A DNA stretch of 64,000 nt from Aphidius gifuensis (taxonomy: Eukaryota > Arthropoda > Insecta > Hymenoptera > Braconidae), in contig NC_057788.1 in NCBI RefSeq assembly GCF_014905175.1, forward strand, positions 26,878,154 through 26,942,153. Direction: 5' to 3'. Below the pieces are notes generated by a model. That model saw only the letters and a program-made list of their open reading frames with translations. It was not told the origin of the DNA and ran no database searches. This document shows, in pieces, positions 1 through 11,496 of this stretch (positions within the stretch are counted from its first letter, which is position 1; each line of letters starts with the position of its first letter). Both the position numbers and the translations under genes were made by a program.

Positions 1-123
1 TATGCACTCTCAATACACTTATCAATATCAATAAATTATCTATTTTATTTCTTTTTATTTTATTATGAATGTCAATTTAATTTTATAAAATAATAATATT
101 GTTTTTTTAATTATTTATAATAG

Positions 124-3100
124 CTTTGGCATGTATCATGATACTGAAAAAATTGGATGTAACAAAAGAGATGGACAAACTCTTCATGTAATGACACCAA
201 CATTTGAGGCAGAAACAGTACGTGTTGCTTGGTCAAAATGTTCTAGACGTGATATTATAAATTTTCTCGAGTAAGTAAAATATATATATATATATATAAT
301 TTAAAATTAGAGATATAATATTATATACTTGATATATATAATGATAATTAACGATTCATCAATATTAACTACAGTCAAGGTAAAGGTGAGTGCCTGGAAG
401 ACGAGCCAACATCTCATGACTATGCTTACCCGGAACTACCGCCTGGGGCAATGTACAATGCCGAGCATCAGTGTCGTCTTCAATTTGGTGTACGTGAAGC
501 TTCTGTCTGTATAACAATAACACCGCAAGAAGTAAGTTATTTTTTTGAATTTAAATAAAAAATTTATAATATACGAATCGTGGGATTTTTTATTAATTAT
601 ATACATTTTTTTTTTCTTAAACGAATTTAGATTTGTTCAAAATTATGGTGTGTTGTTAATGGTTCCTGTCATACAATGCTTCATCCAGCAGCCCCAGGAA
701 CTACTTGTGGCAAACACATGGTAATTTAAAAAGAAAAAAATCAAAAGGAATTTTTTTTTATAAATGAAAATTATAAACAAATTGATTTGAATTTTGTTTT
801 TTTTTTTTAATTAAAGTGGTGTCAAAATCAAAAATGTGTACCGATGGCTGATCGACCAAATCCAATTGACGGTGGGTGGGGTGAGTGGGGTGACTGGAGC
901 AAATGTAGCCGCGAATGTGGCGCGGGCGTATCAATAATGGAGCGGAAGTGCGATCATCCAAACCCAGCCCACGGCGGAAAGTTTTGCATTGGTGAAAGGC
1001 GACGTTACAAGATCTGCAACACCCAGGCTTGTCCTGATGACTTTCAAAGTTTTAGGAGTATGCAATGTAGTAATTATGATGGTGGTGAATATAAAGATAA
1101 AAATTATACCTGGCTACCATATTTTGATCAAAGTGAGTTAATTTTATTTTTAATAATAAGAAAAAAAGATAAAAAAACAAAACAACTAATTAATTTTTAT
1201 TTTTATATTTTTTTTTGTCTATCAATAATTGTTCAACGTTGAATGAAAAAATCAAGATGAGCCTTGCGAGTTATATTGTACCGATTCAAAACAGACCGTG
1301 ATTGTTCCACAAGGGGAAGCAGTTCTTGATGGTACTCCATGCAACGTGGGTACAAGGGACATGTGCATCGCTGGAATATGTAGAGTGAGTTGAAAAAATA
1401 AATTTTAATATTATTTAATACTGTTATAAGAAAAAAAAAAAAAAAAAAAAGAAAAAAAAAATTCAATACAGTTAAAAAAAACAAAAAACAAAAAAAAAAT
1501 CAACGTTCCTGAATGGACGCACAGAAAGTTGGCTGTGACTGGACTGTTGACTCTGATGCTACTGAGGATCGTTGTGGAATATGTCATGGTGATGGTACCC
1601 AGTGCGAGACAATATCAGGAATTTATGAAAAAAATGAGGGTCCAGGATATCGTGAGGTTATCATTATTCCAGCTGGTTCAAGGAACATCAAAATCGAGGA
1701 ACTTGGTAACAGCAAAAATTACATTGGTATTGGTGTACCAAACACTGATAAATATTATCTCAATGGTAAACGAAGTGTTCCTGGTCAAGGTAAACAATAT
1801 GGTGTTAATTTAATAGAACGACCATGGGAAACAAATATTTCAATTTCATTGGAAAAACAAATTACATTTGCCGGTGAGTATAATGTTGCTGGTACACCTG
1901 CTCTTTATGAACGTGATTATGACAGAGAAAAAATTAGAATTCCTGGACCAACTAAAGGTGACATTGTTATCTATGTAAGTTGTTTTTTTTATTTTCTCTA
2001 ATTTTTTTAAATACAAATTAGTGTATGTATAGAATTAAAAAAAAATTGTAATTTTCTTTTTTTAGTTGATTTATCGCGGACATTATCGTAATTTTGGACT
2101 TCGTTATGATTATACAGTACCAAAAATAGAGCCTGATCGTGCACCAGAATATACATGGGTTTTATCAGAATTTTCTACTTGTACAGTAACTTGTGGTAGT
2201 GGTATACAAACTTCCCACGCTTTTTGCCAAGAGAGAAAAAGTGGTGTTGTTGAAGACAAGTTTTGCAATGAAAAAACAAAGCCTGATTTTGTTTTACGTG
2301 AATGCAACAAAAATCCATGTCCAGCCAGGTAAATTATTTAAAAAAACAAAATTATATTTATCTTTTTATTTCTATCCTCATTTCTTTTTTTTATTTTATT
2401 TTATTTAAATTGAAAATTTTATTCAGTTTGAAAAAAAAATAAAGAAATAAATTATCATTATGATGATGATCTTCTTTTAATAGATTGTTTGAATGGAATC
2501 TAGACACTCTGGTTATTTCCGTGGATTCAACAATTTCCTTTTTTCATTGAAAAACTCATCTATAACTATATTTCTCGGTTCAGAAAGTTCGATTACCCCG
2601 TTCTCTTTCATATCTTTTTTTTTTTTTAGCTCTTTTTCTTGGGGAGTTTTTTTATTTTTTTTTCTTTGTCTTTCGTCTTGTTTCTGTTCAGAGAGAACTT
2701 TCAAAACCTATACCCATCATTTACAGTATCTATATGTATGTAGTCATAAATCCGAAGGGCAAACTTATCAAAAGTTGTCTGACTGCGTGACCAGAGTATC
2801 AACTAACAATTGAATATTTCTCAGGTGGTGGATTGGTCCATGGCAAATGTGTCCAGTAACATGTTCAATACCTGGTATTGATGCATTAAGAAAACGATCA
2901 GTCATGTGTGTATCATCAGGTAAAGAACCAGATAAAAGTGAATTAGCATTACCAGATCGTGAATGTGATAAAAATATAAAACCTGAAGAATTTGGTAAAT
3001 GTCATAATTTACCAATATGTGGATCAACATCTGAAATACCAATTATTTTTTATGGTGATAATAAAGTTTTTTCATTTTATAATACAACAAATGAACAAAA

Positions 3101-3829
3101 TACTGTTGATAAAAATACAACAGATGATCCAGAAATATTAGAATTTGATAATGATGAAAATTCTGATAATTCAATGTACAATACAAAACCAAAATGGCTT
3201 GTATCAAAATGGAGCCAGTGTACACAAGGTAAAAGAACAAGAAAAGTAACATGTTCAATGACTGGTGATTGTAATTCAAAAAATAAACCAGCATCAAGTG
3301 AAGATTGTAAGAGTGAAAAATGGATAACTGGTGAGTTAATTTATATTATATATATTTATTAATAAAAATACATTCAATTATTTGATTTTTTTTTTTATTC
3401 AATTTAAAGGTAAATGGGGAGTTTGCAATGCAACATGTGCTGTGAAATTTGGTGTTAAACAAAGAGAAGTTATTTGTAAAGATAAAAACACAAATAAAGT
3501 ATCTGATAATTGTCTTCTAGATAAAAAACCATTGTCAACAAGACGATGTCAGTATAGACGACAGTGTAATGATGAAAAAATTGGTAAATATTAAAATTAA
3601 TCTATTGAATATTTAATTTAATTTATGGAAAAAAAATATATATATTTATATGATTTTATTGATTTATTTTTTTTTAGTATGTAAAGATATTATTGTTCCA
3701 CCACGTATGTGCAATACTTACAAACGTATGTGTGATAGTTCACCAACAGTACGTGAAAAATGCTGTGCAACATGCTCGAAACGACGACGACATGCTCGAC
3801 ACAATCGTCGTCAAGATTTTGAAAATTAA
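124..3829 (+). CDS. ADAMTS-family secreted metalloprotease, 3' part (partial at left edge)
   Basis: This is a zinc metalloprotease of the extracellular matrix (ADAMTS family), missing its 5' exons. Coding exons are 124-270, 375-531, 631-720, 817-1132, 1257-1384, 1525-1974, 2066-2328, 2825-3330, 3410-3583 and 3678-3829. They join in frame to 793 residues. In order I see: the end of the protease domain, with the third zinc histidine (FGMYHD) and the Met-turn (LHVMTP); a disintegrin-like region (GAMYNAEHQCRLQFG); a first thrombospondin repeat (WGEWGDWSKCSRECGAG); the Cys-rich region (CRKVGCD, EDRCGICHGDG); the spacer; further TSP1-like repeats (FSTCTVTCGSG, WWIGPWQMCPVTC, KWGVCNATC); and a C-terminal Cys-rich PLAC-type segment followed by a basic tail and TAA at 3829. 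The first two zinc histidines and the propeptide must lie left of position 1. Which ADAMTS member it is cannot be fixed without alignment. The PLAC ending excludes members that lack one. Confidence 0.93.
2329..2824. other. ADAMTS intron, T-rich, no gene seen
   Basis: A 496-base intron, longer than its neighbours, between two TSP1-coding exons. It holds long poly-T and TTTTC tracts on the + strand. The open frames across it on both strands are low-complexity Phe/Ser/Lys sequence, and I do not read them as genes. Confidence 0.75.
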
Positions 3830-3892
3830 AAATTAATTTAAACAAGATAAAAGAAAAATAACTAATAATGCTCATCACAGCAATTCAAGTTA

Positions 3893-3960
3893 AATAAATC
3901 TATTGGATTCAAGATTGAGTGTGGTAATGATGTTGCTGAGATTGTTATTTGTGGACTTGC
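3893..3960 (+). terminator. Likely ADAMTS polyadenylation site
   Basis: AATAAA lies at 3893-3898, 63 bases after the stop codon. It is followed at about 3915-3955 by a GT-rich stretch (repeated TGTGG/GTTG/GTTATTTGTGG-like bases), the usual downstream element for cleavage. A second AATAAA at 4055-4060 and others near 4190 are possible alternatives. Confidence 0.55.
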
Positions 3961-6805
3961 TTTCAAATAGCCCCTGATAAAATCGGACCATTTAACTTTC
4001 AAACTATTCCTCAGTGTACATACTCTCTATAACACTGAGACGCTTATTACACAAAATAAACACAGTCACTATTAAATGTTTCAAAGACAATCATCATGAT
4101 AATTGATAACAAGAAGAAAAAAATACAAAAAAAAAACGCTGGACGTAAAAATTTTTTTTAAGTCTTTTTAAGAATAAATTTGTTTTAAATAAAATAAATA
4201 AGAAACTTCGTTGAACTTTTATTTTGTATATGTAAAAAAATAAAAAGGAAAGAAGAAATATAAAAAAAAAAGCTTTTCAAACTCAATGGATTATATTTTG
4301 TCATGAAAAGAAGACATGAAAAGATAAAAAAAAAAAAAAAGGAAAAATCGTCGAAAAGTCAACGAGTGTATATTGGTGCGACGATGTGTGAAACCAGTGG
4401 TCATATGAATTTTTCAAACCTAAAGAAAAGTCATGTATTATTTCTAAAAGTAGTAAATATTGTGAGGTGTCACTTTTGTGTACATGGCGCCACATGGTCC
4501 CACGCATTTCTTTTTAAAATATAATATATTATCTTTTAACTTTCTAAAAAAATTGAAACAGTATTTTTCAAATAAATTTGCAACAGTTTGCATAGTACTA
4601 TTGTCAAACGAATTTAATCTGGGACAAATGCCAAATTATAATAACGTGTACTATCAACACGATCAAAATTTATATTATATTTTTTTTTTTTAATCAGCCA
4701 GTTAATATTAATCAACAAAACAACAGAATTATTTTTAATTTTTTTTTGCGTAGAAGATAATTTCAAAAATTAATGCACATAAAATTTTGTTAAATTATAT
4801 ATTATGTTATTCCTTTGACAATACTATTGATAAATTAAAAAAAAAAAATCATTATTAATTCAAGTAATTTTAAATTTTATTAAAATTTTCACATAACATA
4901 TAATTTATACAAAAAATGTTTATGTATAGAAAATTTATGTTAATAATGTCGATTATAATATTTGTAAATTTTTGTTTTTTTTTTTTTTTTTTAAATTTAA
5001 ATCAAGCAATATAAATTATTAAGTTATAATAAAATAATTAAATTTATTCAGTGCACGTTGACTGCATAGTATTCAAAATTGAATGTAATTTTTTTTTTTT
5101 CCAAATAAATTTTATTTAAATTTCGTAATGTTAATTTACTGAACGTATGAGGAGGCTTTTCGTGATATTTTGTGATTGCGTCCTTTGTAAATGCTACATG
5201 GTTGTTATAATATTGATTAATTTTTTTTTTTTTTAAATTTAATAATTATTATTAAAAACTCATTGTTTTAATAATAATTTTTATTCATGATTCTGTTAGA
5301 ATAATAATTAAAAAAGCAATAAATTCCACCGTGTAATATTATGTATAATTTTTTTTTTTTTTTATCATCTACTCTTGTCAAACTATAATTTATAAAGAAA
5401 AAATAAAATGTGTAAAAAATTAATTTAAAAAAATATAAAATTATAAATTAAAATTGTTTGTTTTATTATTTTTTTTTTCATCATATTTTTGATTGAGTCA
5501 GTTGATTTTGTTGTGATGAGATAATGGATAATTGCCAAAAAAAAAAAAAAAAAAACATTTCTGTCACTTTTGGCTCATTTATCATTTTATTGTTGAAATA
5601 TAATTTTTATTATCATTGCCAAAATTCTATTTTCAAGTTTATTTTAACTATCACTTTTTAAATTTAATTTTTTTCGTCGTTGTAATTTATTGATTATTTT
5701 ATTTGAGGCAATATGAAGTTATAACAATTTTTAAAATTAATTCAGTCAATTTTTAAGTGTCATTAAGCTATAAATGAATATTTCCTGTCCTTCAGTGATG
5801 AAGCAGTGTCAACAAATCAACATTGACCAAGGCCAAACACTAACCCACTATAGTTTAACACTTTTTAAAAACTTTCTATAGCATTTCTAAAAAACAAATT
5901 ATTTAATTAACAAAACAAAATATACTTGAAAAAAATTTTGAAAAAACACCACCAACACGAGGAATAATTAAAATTATTTAACAAAACAAAATAAAGAGTT
6001 AATGACCTGATGATGGTGGTGTTCTCAGGCACGTTCACTGTGAGCTTTTGTTCGTGACAGTCTTACAATGCAAATTTTGTGTCCACCCAGATGTAGAACG
6101 TCAGAGAAAAACGCGTACGTTGCGATATTCGTTATGATAATGACGCACAGTGGTGACGTTTGTCGCGATTATAACCACATTAAAAACGATATAATAAAAA
6201 AAAATAAAAAAGTCATTATAAAGTCTACATCAAAGTATATGCATATACAATTGTATACGTCAGCACATTGTCCATTGTTACTGTTACTATGAATTTAATT
6301 TAATTTTTTTTTTTTTATTCTATTGTGAATCATAGAATATACTGTTGGAAATTATATATCACTTGATAAAAAAATTACTGGTTGATATTGTGGACCATAA
6401 CACGTGGCTCTTTAGATTCATATTACACCTATGACCTTCATGACGTTTGAGATAATCCAAAACTCGTAAGCACAACACTACCAACAGCAGCCAGTCTGTT
6501 GAAGGCCTTTCAGCACAAAACATCGTAACGTTTATATTATTTTTTTTCTCACTTGGCAAAACATCACAAACTCTTGTTTATATTAGTCTAAATGCCACCT
6601 CATCACGTGTTACTGACCTCAGTATAATTTTATTGAAATATAAAAATGACATTTTAAATATTAATTTGTTAAATTGTTAATTAACAATTGAAGATAACAA
6701 AAATGAAAATATGAAAAGAAATTAATAATAATAATTAATTGATTCAATATAGAATTTGTATAGGAATATTAAATACAAAAGAAAATAAAATAATACAGTG
6801 ATACA
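3961..6805. other. Intergenic region between ADAMTS and the kinase gene
   Basis: Mostly AT-rich sequence with poly-T and poly-A runs and no supportable coding exon. The stretch 4301-4520 is open on both strands but lacks splice context or similarity that I recognise, and may be distal ADAMTS 3' UTR. From about 6000 to 6600 the base composition rises in GC and contains CRE-like half sites, so the promoter of the kinase gene probably lies here. Confidence 0.6.
6099..6158 (+). promoter_or_regulatory. CRE half-site cluster upstream of the kinase gene
   Basis: Three TGACG/CGTCA cores occur within 60 bases, at 6099-6103, 6141-6145 and 6154-6158, inside a locally GC-richer stretch about 650-700 bases upstream of the kinase start codon. 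TGACG cores are the half sites of CREB/ATF bZIP factors. Function is inferred from motif and position only. Confidence 0.3.
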
Positions 6806-9078
6806 ATGGAGAACAATTCAAGCTGGTTTGTCGATATGACAAAGGGAACAATTCAAAATCAATATATTCTTGGTAATATTATTGGCAGGTTAGTATTGCT
6901 CAACTTTTTACATTATAAATACATATCATTATCAAAGTTTCTATAAAATTATACTCGTTTGATTGATCCAATGTTTGCCAAGTGAAAAAAAAAATTAATG
7001 AAATGTTTTTATTTAATAATATAGTTTTTAATTTTAATTTTTTTAAAACCGTTTCTGTTTATAAAAAGTATTTTTTTTTAATTTTTATTCTAGAGGATCT
7101 ACATCAACTGTCCACAGCTGTTTACATAAAGGACACAAAAAATATGCTTGCAAAATTATTCTAAAGGTAAAAATAAAATTTAAAAAAAAAAAAAAATAAT
7201 AACCATTTGTGTTCAGTGTTATGGATAAATAACTTTTTTTTTTTTTTTTAATTTATTTTAGGCAAAGCTTAAACAAGCAGAAACTCGAAGCCGTATTGAA
7301 ATGTTGATTCAAATACGTCATGAAAATATAGTGAGTTAAAATATATATATTTATTTTTAAATAATACGTTGAATTTTAAAAAGTCTACTGAACTCAATGC
7401 ATATTTTATTTTATATCGTTATCATATTATTTATAATTTTCAAGATTAAAAAAGGAAAATAAAAAAAAAGACTTATTAACATTATCATTAGTAAGTTATC
7501 CGATATGAAGAAAAAAGAAAAAATGACATTGTTTATTAATTAATAATAAAAAAAAATTAATAAAAATAAAATTTAAGAATCTTAAATAAATTTTAGTTAA
7601 ATCACGTAGCTGAAAAAAATATATTATTCATATGTAAATTTTAATACAGCACATGTGAGTTGACCCAAATCTCGAGTACCCTTGAAATATATATTTTTTT
7701 TTCGCGCTCATTTGCTAGTCTTTTTTTTATCTTGAAATTATTTAAATTAATATCTAAAGACAGTAGAAAAAAAAAAAAAGTTAAAATTACATGGTAGGTA
7801 ACTGTAAGAGAAGCGTACGATGACTCCCTACGAGTTTACATAATAGAGGACTTGGCTTCGGGTGGTGAACTGCTTGAGAGATTGGCCTCCTGTGGTGGAT
7901 ATTCCGAGCGAGATGCTGCAAAAGCTATACACGATATTGCACTTGCACTTGAGGTAACATCTTTTAACCATATAAATTAATCTCCAAACAAAAAAAAAAA
8001 AACTATTTTACGAAACTTGAGGTACATGATTATGAAAAATAATGAATTCATTAAATAAAAAAAATTTTGTTTTTTAGTATATACACAGTAAAAAAGTAAT
8101 TCATGGTAACTTGAAACCAGAAAAGCTTCTGTATGCAACTGAAAATGATGACTCTAGACTGCTACTCACTGACATTGGGGTTTTAACGAGTTTAACGATT
8201 CCTCGAAAATTTATATACTGCGGTAAGTACACGTGTTTTTTTTCATTTGCAAAAAAAAAAAAAAATGTTCATTTGTTTATGTATATATTTCTATAAAATT
8301 TATAATTATTTCATCACGGTTAGTAAATTTTTGAAATTAAAACTTTAAATTTCAGTGATAATAACAAAAAAAAAAGAATGTTAATTTATTTAATTTAAGT
8401 TGGTGAATGTTTGGTTGATATATATATGTAGGCAATGTCTTTTGTTTCAGCACCGGAAATGATGTCTACTGATAAGCCAAGTTCAGCATCAGACATGTGG
8501 AGTCTTGGCATTGTTCTCTACATAATGTAAACTGAATTAATATTAGTAAATATATATCAAAATGTCTTTGAAAACTAATGATTGATGTTTATCAGGTTAT
8601 GCGGTTTTGAGCCATTTCGAAATACCGATGAAATATTTTCACCAGATATTTGGAATGACAAAACAGATGAAGCCAAACATTTAACTGCCTCGGTAAAAAT
8701 ATATATACATATTTAAATTATATCTTCATCATCAATGACATGTTATTAATTTAATTTTTTTTTTTAATTAGTTATTAAGCAATTGTCCAGATGATCGACC
8801 AAGTGCATCAGATCTTGTTAATAATTCTTGGGTAAAAGGAGAAAAAACAGCTGAGCATCCAATGCCAAATATTGTAAAAAATTTGCGGGAATTTAATGCA
8901 AGAAGAAAATTTAAAGTAAGCATTAAATTTTTAATTATATAATTTAAATTTGTAATGCATTACTTTGAATATGTGATATTCAAAAAGGTTTCATGTTCAT
9001 TTATAGGCTGCTACTTTAGCTGTTTGTGCCACTCACCGTGCAATTGCACTGTCAAACTGTCACGAAGTTGTTGGCTGA
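6806..9078 (+). CDS. CaMKIV-like protein kinase, probable pseudokinase
   Basis: Nine exons join in frame to 304 residues: 6806-6888, 7094-7166, 7262-7330, 7798-7953, 8078-8222, 8451-8526, 8596-8692, 8772-8915 and 9007-9078. The protein has a normal glycine loop (GRGSTSTV), the ATP lysine in YACKIILK, APE (CAPEMM), the DMWSLGIVLYIMLCG helix and a C-terminal segment with EFNARRKFKAA, close to the calmodulin-binding tail of CaMKIV. The catalytic loop reads VIHGNLKPEKLL: the HRD aspartate is Asn, the Arg is Gly, and the metal-binding Asn of KPEN is Lys. DFG reads DIG, and the activation segment before APE is short, without an obvious activating Thr. I infer a catalytically dead or very weak kinase that may still bind nucleotide, calmodulin or partners. 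The first ATG in the exon was chosen; upstream sequence is non-coding. Confidence 0.9.
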
Positions 9079-10190
9079 CTTTTAAATTAACCCATATATT
9101 TAAAAAAAAGTAATTATTTTTAGTTTACAATTAATTAAAATTAATCAAGTGATTTTTTAAAAAGTTGATAGGAAAATAAATTAAAAAAAAAATATATATA
9201 CACAGTAAAACATTAATAATATTCAAGTGGAAATAATAATAATTAGTAATGAATTATATAAGAGTATTTGTAATGATTTTTTTGACTATTAAAATTGTAT
9301 AAAATAAAATAATCAATAATCAAGAAAATAAAATTAATAAATGATTTTTTTTATTTATCAAAAGCCAGCAAACTACCGAGATTCGTAAAAGTTGTACACA
9401 CCATAATGAATTGTCGGCAAACAAGATAACCTCTGATAACAAAATATCAACTGATAAAAATGAGCTTTTATATTTCAACCGACAAAAAGCTCACAAGATG
9501 AAATACCAACTAAAATATAATATTGAATATAAAAAATTCAACTTAAATTAATCTTATAACGATTTATTTTTGAACTCTTAAATTTTTCTGTAAGAAATTT
9601 GTGTCTCACTATGATTGCATTTGACTTGAATGCTAAAATGTCTGACTAAAATTAAATTTAACTCCTTAAATATTATTTCATTATTTTATGAGAAATTAAA
9701 TACATTATTCAATTTTTCATCTATCAATTTAGCTTTAGTATTTATACAAGTTATAATAAAAGTAAATAACAAATAATTTTTTTATATTACATATGATGAA
9801 AAATTGAATATGTGAAAATATAAATTTCAAGACACGTACAGACGAGACCCAATGTAAAATAAATATACGATGTAGTTTAATTTTGAAATATTTTCCTAAT
9901 TTTATAGGTCAAAAATGTGAATTTTGCGTTTTTAAATTTTCAAAATGAAAAAAATTCAAACAAACAAACAAAACTGAATAAATAAAATAAAAATGTAAGC
10001 TACAATGATGAAAAATATAAAGGAAGAAGAAAAAGATATCTGAATACCAAATATAAAGGACAAAAAAAGAAAAAAACGACATGAATAGTTTACATATACA
10101 TATAGAGCATGCTGATAATGTTGGCAAAGGTAAAAGCAGGAACAGGAGCAAAATACAGGGTTTTGTGATACAAATAGACTTGCGCAATGA
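9079..10190. other. Kinase 3' flank, AT-rich
   Basis: Contains candidate poly(A) signals for the kinase gene: AATAAA at 9175-9180 and more near 9300-9340. A small hairpin (TGAGCTTTT facing AAAAAGCTCA, near 9460-9493) is visible. No coding exon is supportable. Confidence 0.5.
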
Positions 10191-10197
10191 CACTTAC

Positions 10198-10284
10198 TTT
10201 TTTCTGGGTTGTCCGCTTTGGGTCGTAGTGGCTTGAGCAACACGATTTGTTGCAAGTCCGTCAGTCTTATCATCTGTCCTCATC
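10198..10284 (-). CDS. Orphan minus-strand coding exon (29 codons, unknown gene)
   Basis: On the minus strand an 87-base exon is bounded by a good acceptor (TTTCATGTTGCAG) and a consensus donor (GTAAGT). One base into the exon an ATG opens a frame that stays open to the donor. It starts MRTDDKTDGLATNRVAQ and ends SGQPRKK. The residues are hydrophilic, as in the N-terminal tail of a cytosolic or tail-anchored protein. The Lys-Lys ending and composition remind me of the tail that precedes the SNARE motif in insect synaptobrevins, but no SNARE-coding exon is visible to the left, so I do not name it. The next exon would have to lie beyond or inside the + strand genes toward position 1. It may instead be part of a non-coding antisense transcript. 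Confidence 0.4.
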
Positions 10285-11261
10285 CTGCAACATGAAATGT
10301 ATAACCGGTCATGAATCGAGTCACGTATCAATCCCGAGTGACAAAGCTCATACAATAATTACCTATTAATAAAAAAAAACAAAAAATTAAAAAAGAAAAG
10401 AAAGTTTTAGTGATATAAAATAAAAATATTTAAAAAAAATTAATCTAATATTTCTTTTAAAGATAAATGAATATATATATTATAAATAGTATTTATAAAA
10501 ATGAAATTCAAAAATTATTATAGCCTTGCTCAATGGAAATGTTAATAATGATAAAAATCATTCGTTATCTATATTTTATTTTAGTACAAATATGAAAATG
10601 TATATTTTAAAAAATGTATATATAAAAATCTATATCAATGTTTACTAGTTTTTGAATTTTATGTGAAAAAAATATATATATATTTAAACAGACGGCTCAC
10701 ACGTTCGATAAAAAGTAATTCAGGTAAATTAAAAAAAAAAAAATATCGTTTTTTTATAATTATATAAAAGAAAAAAAAAAAAAATTTCAAATGACATTGG
10801 GGATATTTTTATTTTATTGATATTTTTATTTTTATAAAAGAGATGTTTAAAAGTTGATCGTCTTGTTTTTGTCTCTATGTAATACCTCTATTATTATCAA
10901 TTTTTTATATAAATTTTTCAGTTTTATAACTGTCTAGAGACATCAAAGTAACGCATTTTTTATAGTTTTTTTTTTTATTGAAAAACGATGTTATGATGTA
11001 ATTTAATTTATGTCATACGGTAGGTTATTATTTACTGATATACTGATTTATTATTATGAAAATAATAAATCTGGAAATAGTAAAATAAAAAAAAAATTTA
11101 ACGAGACGTTGTTATAATTTTATAATATTGTTTCAATATGATTAGGCGGTTTTAAATGTATTTAATAAACCACAGTAAATTAACAAAATATGTTTGAATA
11201 TATTAAAGTTAAAAATAACTTGTTTACTATAAATTTTGTTTGTTTATATTAAAAGTATAAA

Positions 11262-11295
11262 GCTCGTGCAAATATACCTGTTGCAAATCACGAGC
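11262..11295. promoter_or_regulatory. Inverted repeat enclosing two TGCAAAT motifs, upstream of RasGRF
   Basis: GCTCGTG at 11262-11268 faces its exact complement CACGAGC at 11289-11295. Two direct copies of TGCAAAT (11267-11273, 11282-11288), a POU/octamer-type core, lie between or overlap the arms. It is about 200 bases upstream of the RasGRF start codon. Role inferred. Confidence 0.35.
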
Positions 11296-11366
11296 AGTAA
11301 TAATATTGCATTAAAAATACTCGTTCATGTTGTGGTTGACAAAATTTACATGCATAAAATTTAATA

Positions 11367-11384
11367 TTAATTGACGTCAATTAA
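11367..11384. promoter_or_regulatory. Full CRE in an 18-bp perfect palindrome, upstream of RasGRF
   Basis: TTAATTGACGTCAATTAA is perfectly self-complementary and has the full CREB/ATF site TGACGTCA at 11372-11379. It sits 113 bases before the RasGRF ATG. The CRE core is an established bZIP site; its use here is inferred. Confidence 0.45.
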
Positions 11385-11496
11385 AACAAATTATGAATAA
11401 TTATATTTTCTTGAAATTTCATTATCATACAGGGTAGTTTTGACAATCAATAAAATTAATTGAGAAATAGAAGTATATTTTTTTAAAAGTGTCATC

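Noticed and set aside
2493..2813. 106-codon open frame in an ADAMTS intron
   Set aside because: Composed of Phe/Ser low-complexity runs from poly-T tracts and lies between two exons whose splice phases match without it.
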